A stretch of DNA of 59,359 bases from positions 1 through 59,359 of the forward strand of contig NZ_VIFM01000041.1 of assembly GCF_006636215.1 (NCBI RefSeq), given 5' to 3'. Numbering within the stretch: position 1 is the stretch's first letter; every line of letters begins with the position of its first letter. The notes beneath the pieces are model-generated. The model searched no databases. It was not told where the DNA came from and was given only the letters and a program-made list of their open reading frames with translations. A program made the translations under genes and the position numbers. Source of the stretch: Myxococcus llanfairpwllgwyngyllgogerychwyrndrobwllllantysiliogogogochensis. Lineage in GTDB: Bacteria; Myxococcota; Myxococcia; Myxococcales; Myxococcaceae. Below, in pieces: positions 50,459 to 59,262 of this stretch.

Positions 50459-51775
50459 TCAGCGCTGGGCCACGCCGGCCTTCTTCAGCTCCTCGTCGAT
50501 GATGCGACGGAAGTGGTCGATGGGCATCGCGCCGACGATGGGGCGGCCGTTGACGAAGAACGTGGGCGTCCCCCCGGCGCCCACCCGCGTGCCCTCGGCC
50601 GAGTCCAGGTCGATGCGCGCGTCGAACTTCCTGGCGTCGAGCGCGTTCTTGAAGCGCGTCACATCCAATCCGACCTGCTTCGCGTAGCCCTCCATCGCCG
50701 CCCGGTCGAGCTGCCGCTGGTTGGCGAAGAGGAGGTCGTGGAACTCCCAGAACTTCCCCTGCTCATGCGCCGCCATGGACGCGGACGCGGCGAGCTTCGC
50801 GTTGGGATGGTTGGGCAGCGGCTGGTGCTTGAAGGCCACGCGCAGCTTGCCCTCGTACTCCTTCTCCAGCGCCTTCAGCGTGGGCACCGCGCGAGAGCAG
50901 AAGGGGCACTCGAAGTCGGACCACGCCACCAGCGTGACGGGCGCGTTGGCGGGGCCGCGCGAGGGCGCCTCACCCACCTCCACCTGCTGCCGGGGCAGCT
51001 CCGCCGGAGCGGGAGGCGCGGGCGGGCGCTCCACGCCGCGCTCGATGATGCGCGCGTAGACGTCCGCCTTGGGCACGCCACCCTTCACCAGCGCCTCCGC
51101 CTTGTTCAGCTCCTCGTCCACCACGCCGGTGAAGACCGTCAGTGGCTGGGCGCCGTTGATGAAGCGGCCGTTGACGAAGAAGCCCGGCGTCCCGGTGGCG
51201 CCGAGCTGAATCGCCATCGCCTCATCCCGGCGGATGCGCTCGGCGAGCTTCGGCTCCGCCAGGTCCTGCTTCCAGCGCGCGACGTCCAGCCCCAGCTCCT
51301 TCGCGTAGCGCTCCAGGTCCGCGTCGGACTGGGCCCTCGGGTTGGCGAAGAGGACGTCATGGTACTGCCAGAACTTCCCCTGCTCTCCGGCGGCCAGCGC
51401 CGCGACCGCCGCGGGCCGGGCGCGCGGGTGCATGTCCAGCGGGTGGTGCTTCATCACCACGCGCAGCTTGTCGCCATAACGCTGCTGCAACTGCTTCACC
51501 GTGGCGTGGCCGCGAGCACAGAAGGGGCACTCGTAGTCGGAGAACTCCACGAGCGTGACGAGCGCGCTCTCCTCGCCGTGGATGAGCGAGCCATCCACCG
51601 GCACCTTGTAGACGACGGGAGAGATGGGAGGGCGCTGGCGGTCAGAGGGTTGGGCCACGGCGGCTGGCGTGGGAGTGGTGCCCTTGGGGGCAGCTGCGGG
51701 CGCCGACGTGCGGCCTCCCACGAATCCCAACACGAGCCCCACCACGAGGCTCACCCATACGGATGGCTTGCTCAC
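50459..51775 (-). CDS. tandem DsbA-like thioredoxin-fold protein
   Basis: A 438-residue membrane-anchored protein made of two DsbA-like domains. One transmembrane segment at residues 6-21 is followed by a Pro/Ala linker. The first domain has C83-P-F-C86 (FSDYECPFCARGH) and a cis-proline loop at TGTPGFF. The second has C290-P-F-C293 (WSDFECPFCSRAV) and GGTPTFF. Each half keeps the thioredoxin-4 insertion with EQGKFWQYHDVLFAN or EQGKFWEFHDLLFAN, so the protein arose by internal duplication. It probably oxidises or isomerises disulfides in the periplasm. The start is the ATG at 51775. It is divergent from a coiled-coil lipoprotein; a GGCCGAC/GTCGGCC dyad lies at 51865-51880. Confidence 0.92.
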   Translation of the reverse strand: MSKPSVWVSLVVGLVLGFVGGRTSAPAAAPKGTTPTPAAVAQPSDRQRPPISPVVYKVPVDGSLIHGEESALVTLVEFSDYECPFCARGHATVKQLQQRYGDKLRVVMKHHPLDMHPRARPAAVAALAAGEQGKFWQYHDVLFANPRAQSDADLERYAKELGLDVARWKQDLAEPKLAERIRRDEAMAIQLGATGTPGFFVNGRFINGAQPLTVFTGVVDEELNKAEALVKGGVPKADVYARIIERGVERPPAPPAPAELPRQQVEVGEAPSRGPANAPVTLVAWSDFECPFCSRAVPTLKALEKEYEGKLRVAFKHQPLPNHPNAKLAASASMAAHEQGKFWEFHDLLFANQRQLDRAAMEGYAKQVGLDVTRFKNALDARKFDARIDLDSAEGTRVGAGGTPTFFVNGRPIVGAMPIDHFRRIIDEELKKAGVAQR

Positions 51776-52016
51776 GACACGACTCCTGGAAAAGTGACGC
51801 CACGGAGTGCGCCGAGCGCGCCGAAAGTTTCAGCGCTCTTTTTCGAGGACCTGGGTGCGAGTCAGGCCGACCTGTCGGCCGGAGCACCTGGCTTCAGGGG
51901 AGAGGGCCATCCAGCGCTGCCCTGGTGGCCTGCTCTCGGGGCGCTTGCCCGCCATTTCGGCGGTTGTCCATGAGCGGGCAGGCCCCACCTTTGTGGAGGA
52001 AGGGAGGCCGTGACTC

Positions 52017-52688
52017 ATGCGAGGGAAGGTTGCCTGGATGGCGGTCGTGGTCGCGAGCCTGTCGCTCATGCTGTGCGCGGGGGGCTGTACGGCGGAGGCG
52101 CAGCCAGCGTCCGAGGAGGCACGGCCGCCGGCCGCCCCCTCGGTAGTGAAGCCGGTGCCTCCGTCAGGACAGACGCCGACACCCGCCGAGGTGTCCGAGC
52201 TGTGGAACAGCATGTCGGGGCTGCGCGCGGAGGTCCGCCAGCTCCGCCAGGAAGTCTCGAAGCTGCGCACGCAGGTCGGCGCCCAGGCGCAGGGCACGGG
52301 CGGCTCGGGCACACAGGCGCGGGCGGGTTCCGAGCCGGATACCCAGGCGAGCGGCACGGGGGGCGCTGGCACCGCGCCACGACAGGTGGAGAACGACGTG
52401 CCGCCCGCTGGCTCCAACGTGCCGGCGCCGACGGGGACGGCGGTGGTGATGGCCACCTTCACGGGGGCGGTGCGCTCGGTGGCTCCTCCCGATGTCGTCA
52501 TCGCGCAGGACAGTGGAGAGCCGCTGACGCTGGAGGTGACTCCGCGGACGCGGGTGCTGCGCAACGGAAAGAGCGTGGGCTTGCGAGACCTGGACCCGGG
52601 AGATCGCGTCAGCGCGGTGGTGGACATGGTGGGTGAACACGAGACGGTGGAAATCTCGGTGCTCCGGAAGGAGGACCCGGACAATTGA
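52017..52688 (+). CDS. lipoprotein with coiled coil and small beta domain
   Basis: A 223-residue predicted lipoprotein (MRGKVAWMAVVVASLSLMLCAGGC, lipidated C24). Residues 57-95 form a short coiled coil (AEVSELWNSMSGLRAEVRQLRQEVSKLRTQV). A Gly/Thr/Ala linker follows. The C-terminal 80 residues are a small beta domain (VMATFTGAVRSVAPPDVVIAQDSGEPLTLEV, LRDLDPGDRVSAVVDMV) resembling DUF5666. A GGGAGG site precedes the ATG at 52017. It is probably a trimeric or dimeric envelope protein; the function is not known. Confidence 0.75.
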   Translation: MRGKVAWMAVVVASLSLMLCAGGCTAEAQPASEEARPPAAPSVVKPVPPSGQTPTPAEVSELWNSMSGLRAEVRQLRQEVSKLRTQVGAQAQGTGGSGTQARAGSEPDTQASGTGGAGTAPRQVENDVPPAGSNVPAPTGTAVVMATFTGAVRSVAPPDVVIAQDSGEPLTLEVTPRTRVLRNGKSVGLRDLDPGDRVSAVVDMVGEHETVEISVLRKEDPDN

Positions 52689-52754
52689 GACGCGGGAGCG
52701 ACCCGTCAGTCGCTCGCGTTCAGGTTCGTCGTCGCTCGCAGGGAGGTTCCCGTC

Positions 52755-52976
52755 ATGACGGCCTTTGACCGATACCGCGCACTGCTGCGCAAGTTCGAGA
52801 GTGTGCGTGCGCGAAATCCACAGGGTGGTTCGCCCGAGGAGGATGCCTTGTTGGACGACCTGGACGATGTCTGGTCGGAGATGAGTGAAGGCGAGCGCGC
52901 CGCCGCATCCCCCGAGCGCGACCGGGCCCTGGGGCTCTCGGATTCGCAAGACTCCGCGTCTCCACCTCCGGGCTGA
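52755..52976 (+). CDS. small acidic helical protein
   Basis: A 73-residue acidic protein: MTAFDRYRALLRKFESVRARNPQG, then PEEDALLDDLDDVWSEMSEGERAA and a Ser/Pro-rich end. The core is a helix pair and the tail is disordered. GGGAGG lies eight bases before the ATG. Similar short proteins with a DDLDxxWxxMSxxER pattern are common in bacteria, but no function is known. It is 66 bp after the coiled-coil lipoprotein gene. Confidence 0.75.
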   Translation: MTAFDRYRALLRKFESVRARNPQGGSPEEDALLDDLDDVWSEMSEGERAAASPERDRALGLSDSQDSASPPPG

Positions 52977-52983
52977 GGCGCTT

Positions 52984-53583
52984 CTATTTACGGGCCGTGG
53001 GGAGAGGCGTTCCCCGCGGCCCGTGTTCGTCGGAGCGCGGGACAGGTGAAGCCCTCCGAGCCCTCATCCGGGAGCGCAGCACCGCGCGCGTGTAGTCCAC
53101 CACCGAGGCGAGCGACAGCACGGCGATGAGCGCGACGAGCGGGCGCACGGCGGGGGGAAACAGCAGCACGCACAAGAGCGTCACCAGTTGCAGCGAGGTG
53201 ACCACCTTGCCGAGCATCCGCGCCTTGAGCTCCACCCGTCGCAGCTTCGGCACCAGTCGGGTGACGATGAAGCCCACCGCGGTGCCGATGTCCCGTACGA
53301 GCAACAACAGGACCTCCGGCAGGGCGATGAGGCCGTCGAGGTAGCAGACGAGGATGGCCGTCACCATGAAGGCGCGGTCGGCCACCGGGTCGATGAGCGC
53401 GCCCAGTCGCGTGGCCAGGCCCTTGTGTCGCGCAATCCAGCCGTCGAGGAAGTCGGAGAAGGCCGCCAGCACGACGAGCGCCGCGCGCACCTTCGCGTCG
53501 GACTCGACGATGAAGGCCACCGCCATGGGGAGACGGGACAGGGACAGGATGTTGAGCAGCACGAGGCTCGCCTGGCGGCGCAT
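52984..53583 (-). CDS. CDP-alcohol phosphatidyltransferase
   Basis: A 199-residue membrane enzyme that joins a CDP-activated lipid to an alcohol in phospholipid synthesis. The signature D-x2-D-G-x2-A-R-x8-G-x3-D-x3-D is complete (DFLDGWIARHKGLATRLGALIDPVADR). About five transmembrane helices follow the usual order. The C-terminal tail is Arg/Pro-rich. Size and motif fit the PgsA/cardiolipin-synthase group, but the acceptor alcohol cannot be told. The ATG at 53583 starts MRRQASLVLLNILSLSRLP. Confidence 0.92.
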   Translation of the reverse strand: MRRQASLVLLNILSLSRLPMAVAFIVESDAKVRAALVVLAAFSDFLDGWIARHKGLATRLGALIDPVADRAFMVTAILVCYLDGLIALPEVLLLLVRDIGTAVGFIVTRLVPKLRRVELKARMLGKVVTSLQLVTLLCVLLFPPAVRPLVALIAVLSLASVVDYTRAVLRSRMRARRASPVPRSDEHGPRGTPLPTARK

Positions 53584-53789
53584 CTTCGTTCAAAGGTAGT
53601 GCACGAGCGTCATCACGCACCTGCCGGGGAGGAGGAGGTGTCGTCGAGTCGTCGGTCATCGCCCGGCGGAGAGCAGGCGACCTCACGCGCGTGCGCATTC
53701 CACGAAACGCGAGGCTGCGAGGGAACCTTCGAGCGGCGAGAATCCTCCCATCCGGAGCGCCGCTCCCCACCTGCCTGGAGTCTCCCGTC

Positions 53790-54785
53790 GTGACCGCATC
53801 CGAGTGTCCGCCCCTCTCCCCGTCCTCTCCACTTCGCACCGGGGCGGCGTGGCTCGCCCGGGCCTGTCTGGTGGCGCTGTTGTGGCCAGCAGCCTCGGGG
53901 GCCAGCCCGCTGGCGCCGCGCCTGCGGGGCACGGTGCTCGCGACGGCGGCTTCACGGGCCCCCGAGCAGTCCACCGCCTCCGCCGAGCCCCGCGTCCCCA
54001 CGCGCGAGGAGCTGGCGCGCTACGGCTGGCTGGCGAAGGACGCCCAGGTCCGTCCACTGGAGCTCGCCATCCCCGCGCCGGAGGGCTACACGCGCGTGAC
54101 GTTGGAGACGGGCTCGTTCGGCGCGTGGCTGCGCGGCCTGCCCCTGCGCGCGCGGGGCACGCCGGTGCTGCACTTCCGGGGCGGAGAGGTGTTGCCCGGC
54201 GACGATGCTCGACTGGCGGCGGTGGCGGAGCTGGACATCGGCTCGGCCAATCTCCAGCAGTGCGCGGACTCCATCATCCGGCTGCATGCGGAGTGGCAGT
54301 GGTCCAGTCAGCAACGGGAGCGCATCGCCTATCGCTTCACCAGCGGACACCTGGCCTCGTGGCCGAAGTACGCGGCGGGAGACCGGGCGCGCATCGCGGG
54401 CTCCAAGGTGACGTGGGCGAGGAGCGCGGCGGCGGACAGCTCTCGCGCGGCGTTCCGTTCCTACCTGGACCTGGTCTTCACCTACGCGGGCACGCTGTCA
54501 CTGGAGAGCGCCAAGGGGCGTCCCGTGCGAGACGAGCTGCGTGGCGGGGACTTCTTCGTGCTGGGCGGCAGCCCGGGGCACACGGTGCTGGTGCTGGACG
54601 TGGCGGCCGACGCGGGGGGCCGCCGCGTGGCGCTCCTGGGGCAAGGGTTCATGCCCGCTCAGGACTTCCATGTCCTCTCCTCGGGAAATGACTCCGTGGG
54701 GCCCTGGTTCCCGCTCGATGCCGACGCGGTGAGCACGCCCTTCTGGAAGCCCTTCCCGTGGACGTCGCTGCGTCGCTTCCCGTGA
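53790..54785 (+). CDS. DUF4846 domain protein
   Basis: A 331-residue exported protein with a signal peptide (ARACLVALLWPAASGA) after an N-terminal extension. The rest matches DUF4846: YTRVTLETGSFGAWLRGLPLRARGTPVLHFRGG, LQQCADSIIRLHAEWQWSSQQRERIAYRFTSGH and GGDFFVLGGSPGHTVLVLDVA. Known members are secreted and of unknown function; the fold may be NlpC/P60-like. The GTG at 53790 has GGAG about nine bases upstream and is preferred over the longer reading from 53691. It is divergent from the phosphatidyltransferase. Confidence 0.85.
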   Translation: MTASECPPLSPSSPLRTGAAWLARACLVALLWPAASGASPLAPRLRGTVLATAASRAPEQSTASAEPRVPTREELARYGWLAKDAQVRPLELAIPAPEGYTRVTLETGSFGAWLRGLPLRARGTPVLHFRGGEVLPGDDARLAAVAELDIGSANLQQCADSIIRLHAEWQWSSQQRERIAYRFTSGHLASWPKYAAGDRARIAGSKVTWARSAAADSSRAAFRSYLDLVFTYAGTLSLESAKGRPVRDELRGGDFFVLGGSPGHTVLVLDVAADAGGRRVALLGQGFMPAQDFHVLSSGNDSVGPWFPLDADAVSTPFWKPFPWTSLRRFP

Positions 54786-54888
54786 GGCGTGTCGTCGACC
54801 TGTCGTTCTCCGCGGGGCCCCCATCCCGACGGTGACTGACAGCGGCCAACGCCTCGCTCGCCAGGGCGATGCGTGCGTCGTCACGAGG

Positions 54889-55956
54889 CTACGAGTGCAG
54901 CGGCATCCTCACACCCGAAGCCGGAGTCGGCGTCGGCGTGGCGGCGGGCAGGGCCTCCGCGACGGTGGCGGGCTTGCGCGTCAGGTACTTCACCAGGCTG
55001 TTGTGCTTGCCCAGGTACGTGTCGAAGCGGTTCACCCCGTCCTCGAGCATGCCCGCCTTGTCCAACTCCTCGTGCATGACGGGCAGGTTGTAGAAGGGCA
55101 CGGACGGGAAGGCGTGGTGCGTGAGGTGGTAGTTGCAGTTGAGCGGCGCCACGAAGAAGTTCTCCAGCAGCGTGCCCTTCACGTCGCGCGTCTCGCGCGT
55201 CTCGTCGCCCTTGATTTCGGCGTCCAGCGGGTGCTCGCCCAGCGCACGCATCCGGAAGAAGGCCATCATCACCGTCGTCGTCGGCAGCACCCACAACAGC
55301 AGCCAGTGCAGCCACGCGCCCGTCATCACCAGCGTGGTGAGCAGCGCGGCGACGTAGATGACGTAGCGCACGTGCTCGGCGGCGGAGACCTTGGGCTTCG
55401 CGCCGCCCAGGAGCCGGCCCCAGTACGTCCACGGCAACACCACCTTGAGGTGGTTGGGCGCGTACAGGCCCAGCGCGTCGCCCATGAACACCGCCGCGGC
55501 GCGCATCGGCGTGCGCGGGAAGTGCCAGGACGGGTCCTGCTGCATGGAGGCCCAGTACGGGTCCTTCGCCGTGTTGACGTGGCGGTGGTGCTCCATGTGC
55601 TGGTGCCGGTAGCCCGCCGTCGTCATGTTCAGCGGGAAGGCGCACAGGAAGTCCGCCACCACGTCACCCACCTTCCGGTTCGACAGGAAGTGGTAGTGCG
55701 CCGCCTCGTGCATCAGCGCGAGCATCGCGTGCTGACGCGTGGCGATGACCAGGGCCGCGATGGGCCAGGCCCACCACCGGTCCACCCACACAACCGCGGC
55801 AAACGCCGCGACAATGACGAGCCATTGCGTGCCGAGCGCCCACAGCGCCCTCACGTTGCTCACACGGGACATCTCCCGGGTCATTTTCGCCAGCGCCTGC
55901 CGATCGACGCGCCGCGCGAACTGCACATCCGCTTCGTCTATGACCTCGGCGTACAT
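54889..55956 (-). CDS. membrane fatty acid desaturase-like enzyme
   Basis: A 355-residue integral membrane di-iron enzyme. Three His boxes are present: HEAAH (83-87), HQHMEHH (118-124, in AGYRHQHMEHHRHVN) and NYHLTHH near residue 280. About four transmembrane helices surround them. The family covers fatty acid desaturases and related hydroxylases. GGAG lies six bases before the ATG at 55956; longer starts run through the promoter region. The enzyme may adjust membrane fluidity or make polyunsaturated fatty acids, which myxobacteria use in development. Confidence 0.92.
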   Translation of the reverse strand: MYAEVIDEADVQFARRVDRQALAKMTREMSRVSNVRALWALGTQWLVIVAAFAAVVWVDRWWAWPIAALVIATRQHAMLALMHEAAHYHFLSNRKVGDVVADFLCAFPLNMTTAGYRHQHMEHHRHVNTAKDPYWASMQQDPSWHFPRTPMRAAAVFMGDALGLYAPNHLKVVLPWTYWGRLLGGAKPKVSAAEHVRYVIYVAALLTTLVMTGAWLHWLLLWVLPTTTVMMAFFRMRALGEHPLDAEIKGDETRETRDVKGTLLENFFVAPLNCNYHLTHHAFPSVPFYNLPVMHEELDKAGMLEDGVNRFDTYLGKHNSLVKYLTRKPATVAEALPAATPTPTPASGVRMPLHS

Positions 55957-56017
55957 GGGGGGCTCCTTCGTCTTTACGAGCAAGCAGGGTATTCCAGGAC
56001 TCTTTCTCGCAAGAACG

Positions 56018-56028
56018 GCCAGTATGGC
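56018..56028. promoter_or_regulatory. shared motif upstream of the desaturase
   Basis: GCCA-GTA-TGGC, a dyad, 62 bp before the desaturase start. Ten of its bases (GCCAGTATGG) recur upstream of the cytochrome P450 gene at 57749. A second dyad, AGAAATTTCT, lies at 56030-56039. The remainder of the 329-bp gap (55957-56285) shows no gene. Confidence 0.5.
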
Positions 56029-56285
56029 AAGAAATTTCTCTCTGTAACGTACGCACGCCCGTTTCAAACAGCCAAGTGAAGTCCGCCGAAACCCCATGAG
56101 GGTCGACAGTGACTCCGACTCTGGCCGGAAGCCGGGTGCGAGTGGACCGCTTGTGGGAGGCACGGGTCCACTGAAGTCAGAGCCCAGACATGCGCCGGGC
56201 CCTGGAGACCGATGAAGGTCCGCAGGGCCCGGCTCATGACATGGATGGGGAGGCGCGGGAAGCGCCGATTTCCCGAGGGCGGTGG

Positions 56286-57587
56286 CTACGGGACAGCCGC
56301 GGACGGCGTCCACTCCACCTTCAGGTGCCGCATCTGGCGCAGGACGATGCTCTGCCAGGTGCCGTGGTCCTGGTTGGGGACCATGCGTGGGTCTTCCAGT
56401 GCGTCCAGGAGGACGTTGGTGGTGATTTGCGCCTGGAGCCGGGCCAGGGGCGCGCCCAGGCAGAAGTGCGTGCCACGGCCGTAGGTGAGGTGCTGGGGCG
56501 GCTTCTCGCGGTCCACGTCGAGTTTGTTCGAGTGGGGGCAGAGCGATTCGTCCCGGCTGGCGGCGGCGTACAGCATGAGGAGCCGTGAGCCCTTGGGCAG
56601 TTGGACGCCGCCGACCTCCACGTCCTCCAGGGCGGTGCGAATCATCGCGTGCTGGACGGAGTCGTAGCGGCAGCCCTCCTCGATGAACTTCGGGACGAGC
56701 TCGCGGTTGTCCCGCAGGCGCTTCCAGAGGCCGTGCTCCAGGGCGAGCTTCCAGGTGTTGGACATCATCGCCGTGGTGGACTCGTGGCCGGCGGACAGCA
56801 TGGACGCGCCAATGGCCATCACCAGCTCGTGCAGCGTGAGCGCCTCGCCGTCGGCCTCGATTTCCACCAGGTAGCTGATGAGGTCTTCCTGGGGTGCCTT
56901 GCGCCGCTCCTCGATGAGCTGGATGCAGTAGCGCTGGAACTCAATCACGCCGCGAGCCATCTCCGGCTGCTTCTCCGGCGGGACGTGCTCGAAGGTGAGC
57001 TGCTGCCAGTCCGCGCTCCAGCGTTTTATCTTCCAGACATCCTCCTGCGGCACGCCCATGACGCCGAGGATGACGTGGGCGGGCAGCGGATAGGCCAGCT
57101 GCTCCACCAGGTCCGCGTGACCTTCCTGCGCGAAGCGGCCCACCAGCTGGCGCGCCATCTTCTCGATGAAGGGCGCCATGCCGGAGATGCGCTGCGCGGT
57201 GAAGCCCCGGTTCATCAGCCGTCGCAGGCGGGTGTGCTCCGGCGGGTCCATGCCCAGCAGCACGTGGGCGATGGGAAAGCCCTGCGCGAGGATGCCCTTC
57301 GCCTCCTCCGTGAGGTGGGTGCCGCTCACCAGCATGTCCCGGTTGGAGAAGCGCGACGTGTCCTTGAGCACCTGGAGGATGTCGTCGTTCCGACTCACCA
57401 GCCACATGCCCAGCATCGGGCTGAAGCTGACCGGCTCTTCCTTGCGCAGCTTCTCGAAGAAGGGGTGGGGGTTGTCGACGTGCGGCCCCGCGAAGGGGTT
57501 GTACTGCGCCCCCAGGTGAGGGCATCGCGAGGCGGGGGCGTGGGCCGGAACACCGGTCTCTTCCTGCTTCTGAACCGTTACGGGCAT
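56286..57587 (-). CDS. cytochrome P450
   Basis: A 433-residue bacterial cytochrome P450. The I-helix oxygen-activation motif is AGHESTT, the ExxR pair is E-G-C-R (IEEGCRYDS), and the haem loop is YGRGTHFCLG with C376 as the thiolate ligand; the usual first Phe is Tyr. LGMDPPEHTRLRRLMNRGF, the C-helix signature, is also clear. The N-terminus is soluble. The ATG at 57587 fits the family; the longer reading extends into the promoter. No ferredoxin gene is adjacent. It lies on the same strand as the desaturase and shares an upstream motif with it, so both may act on lipids. Confidence 0.93.
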   Translation of the reverse strand: MPVTVQKQEETGVPAHAPASRCPHLGAQYNPFAGPHVDNPHPFFEKLRKEEPVSFSPMLGMWLVSRNDDILQVLKDTSRFSNRDMLVSGTHLTEEAKGILAQGFPIAHVLLGMDPPEHTRLRRLMNRGFTAQRISGMAPFIEKMARQLVGRFAQEGHADLVEQLAYPLPAHVILGVMGVPQEDVWKIKRWSADWQQLTFEHVPPEKQPEMARGVIEFQRYCIQLIEERRKAPQEDLISYLVEIEADGEALTLHELVMAIGASMLSAGHESTTAMMSNTWKLALEHGLWKRLRDNRELVPKFIEEGCRYDSVQHAMIRTALEDVEVGGVQLPKGSRLLMLYAAASRDESLCPHSNKLDVDREKPPQHLTYGRGTHFCLGAPLARLQAQITTNVLLDALEDPRMVPNQDHGTWQSIVLRQMRHLKVEWTPSAAVP

Positions 57588-57748
57588 GGCGTCACTCGTC
57601 AGTTCGAGCGCGGGCCCCCCCAGCTCACCGCTCGGACAAAGGATGGTTGAGGCATGGGGCACAGCCGGCTTCCGGAGCCCTGACTTGGAATACCGGGCGC
57701 GATGGGGGCTCCAGAATGACCGCCTATACCTCAATTTCCCGGGTTTAT

Positions 57749-57758
57749 GCCAGTATGG
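57749..57758. promoter_or_regulatory. shared motif upstream of the P450
   Basis: GCCAGTATGG, identical over ten bases to the site before the desaturase gene (56018). Here it lies 162 bp before the P450 start, next to a T-rich stretch on this strand (57763-57770). Confidence 0.5.
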
Positions 57759-57976
57759 TGCGATTTTTTTAGTGAAACTGGTCTCTTGTGACACCACGAA
57801 GGTTCAGTATTTGTAGAACACGTCTGATTCCGGAGGGTTGCCCGGACGCGCGGACGTCGCATCGGCTTGGATTGTGAGAAATCCGGCAGGCACCAGGGGT
57901 ACGGGGAGCGCGTCCTCGGAGAGGAAACAGCGCTCAACCCGGTTACAGGCGCGAGCTGGGCCCGGGGGGGCGGCGG

Positions 57977-57993
57977 GGCCCCGGACAGGGGCC
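57977..57993 (-). terminator. GC hairpin after the STAS-like gene
   Basis: GGCCCC pairs with GGGGCC over a 5-base loop, about 47 bp after the stop of the gene ending at 58040 in its reading direction. No T run; tentative. Confidence 0.4.
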
Positions 57994-58039
57994 ACCGCGA
58001 AGGTTGAAGCAGACGACGGAAAAGGCGGACCGGGTGCGC

Positions 58040-58450
58040 TCAGCCGCTCTTGCGGAGGTTGGCGCGGCGCTGCTGTTCCACCCAGGCGTGGGCCTCGGCC
58101 ATCGTCTTGACGAACTCCGTCTTGAACTCCGACTTGCCCGTCAGGAACATGCCCAGCGAGATGACCTTGCCAAAGGTCTGCTGGACCATGTCCGCGCCGA
58201 CGTAGACGCAGCCCTTGAACCACTCCGCCTTGCTGTTGTCGGACAGGTACCGGCGGGCTTCCGCCTGGAGCTGCGAGTTGCCGATATCGGCAATCATGTA
58301 ATAGCCACCGCTCTTGGCGACCTGGCCGTAGATTTCAACGGCCCGCTTCATGTCCTCCAGATTCAGCATGCCGCTGAACACGGCCACCACCAGGTCCGGG
58401 GCCTCGTGGCGAATCTGGTGGGCACCGAACTTCCATTCCTGTTGCTGCAT
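58040..58450 (-). CDS. STAS/SEC14-like (SpoIIAA-like) domain protein, copy 2
   Basis: A 136-residue soluble alpha-beta protein. It reads LVVAVFSGMLNLEDMKRAVEIYGQVAKSGGYYMIADIGNSQ, a pattern of the SpoIIAA-like STAS/SEC14 group, then ARRYLSDN and EWFKGCVYVGADMVQQTFGKVISLGMFLTGKSEFKTEFVKT. It is a close paralogue of the gene at 58606-59025, about half identical by eye and far more in the second half. GGGAG precedes the ATG at 58450. The family call is tentative. A role in partner-binding signalling is plausible. Confidence 0.75.
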   Translation of the reverse strand: MQQQEWKFGAHQIRHEAPDLVVAVFSGMLNLEDMKRAVEIYGQVAKSGGYYMIADIGNSQLQAEARRYLSDNSKAEWFKGCVYVGADMVQQTFGKVISLGMFLTGKSEFKTEFVKTMAEAHAWVEQQRRANLRKSG

Positions 58451-58605
58451 GGGCGCTCCCTTGGGCTGACGACACAAGCATACCGCCCGTGGCAACAGGG
58501 AGCGAGAATCCAGTCTTCCCTCCCAAACCAGGACTTTCGGAGGGGGCCTGGGTCTGGAAGGAGACAGCGGGGGTGTCAGACTTCACACAGCCCGTGAAGC
58601 GAGAC

Positions 58606-59025
58606 TCAGCCGGCCTTTCGCTGGGAGCGAGCGCGGTTCTGCTGGACCCAGGCGCGGGCGTCGTCGAGCGTCTTGACGAAGGTGGTCTCGAAGCTGGACT
58701 TGCCGGTGAAGAGCATGGCGAGGGAGATGGCCTTGCCGAAGGTCTGCTGGACGATGTCGGCGCCGACGTAGACGCAGCCCTTGAACCACTCGGAGCGGTT
58801 GTTCTCGGACAGGTAGCGGCGGCCGGCGGCCTCAATCTGGGAGCGGCCGATTTCCGCGAGGATGTAGTAGGGGCCGAGGACGGTGAAGACCTCCTTGTAG
58901 ATTTCGGAGGTGCGCTTCACGTCGTCCATCGTGATGGGGCCCTCGAAGGTCGCCACCGCGATGTCTGGCGGCTCGATGCGAACCCGATGCGCGCCGTACT
59001 TCCACTCCCGAGCCTTCTCCACCAT
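58606..59025 (-). CDS. STAS/SEC14-like (SpoIIAA-like) domain protein, copy 1
   Basis: A 139-residue soluble protein and tandem paralogue of the next gene. It begins MVEKAREWKYGAHRVRIEPPDIAVATFEGPITMDDVKRTSEIYKEVF. The shared block ARRYLSEN-like to EWFKGCVYVGADIVQQTFGKAISLAMLFTGKSSFETTFVKT is strongly conserved between the two. The GTG at 59037 is an alternative start; the ATG at 59025 has a G-rich site about six bases away. The 155 bp between the copies show no extra gene. The conserved Cys in FKGCVYVGAD may matter for function. Confidence 0.75.
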   Translation of the reverse strand: MVEKAREWKYGAHRVRIEPPDIAVATFEGPITMDDVKRTSEIYKEVFTVLGPYYILAEIGRSQIEAAGRRYLSENNRSEWFKGCVYVGADIVQQTFGKAISLAMLFTGKSSFETTFVKTLDDARAWVQQNRARSQRKAG

Positions 59026-59093
59026 GTCATCCCCCACCCAGAGGTCCAGTCTGTCGGAAGGATAACGCCCGTTCCCGGGGTGAAGGCAAACGG

Positions 59094-59135
59094 ACGCCCT
59101 GGGTTTGGTCCCTGGAGTTCCAGAGGGGCGTTTTT
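59094..59135 (+). promoter_or_regulatory. possible leader hairpin with T tract
   Basis: ACGCCC (59094-59099) can pair with GGGCGT (59126-59131), enclosing a CTGGA/TCCAG dyad (59112-59123), and five T residues follow. It lies 130 bp before the lipoprotein start and could be an attenuator or a terminator. No upstream rightward gene needs one. Confidence 0.3.
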
Positions 59136-59262
59136 CTCCAAATGGGCACGAATTACCCGACGTGGGGCCTCCGAGGTGCTCGTGGGGGTGTTGGGGTGAG
59201 AACCGTGGGTCGTCGGAGTGGGTTGACGGTGGCGTGGAGGGTTGGAGACATGCCGGGCACCC

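Larger units (their letters stand above)
57588..58039. other. gene-free region upstream of the P450
   Basis: About 450 bp. It contains the GCCAGTATGG motif at 57749, an A/T-rich tract (57763-57770) that may act as an UP element for the P450, and a terminator-like hairpin at 57977-57993. A long in-frame upstream extension of the P450 crosses it but looks non-coding. Confidence 0.5.

Noticed and set aside
51865..51880. GGCCGAC/GTCGGCC dyad between the DsbA-like and lipoprotein genes as an operator
   Set aside because: Short GC dyads are frequent in DNA this GC-rich, and no regulator or repeat supports it.
56030..56039. AGAAATTTCT dyad as the main desaturase operator
   Set aside because: It is a short AT-rich dyad with no second copy; the adjacent GCCAGTATGG motif, which recurs, is a better candidate.
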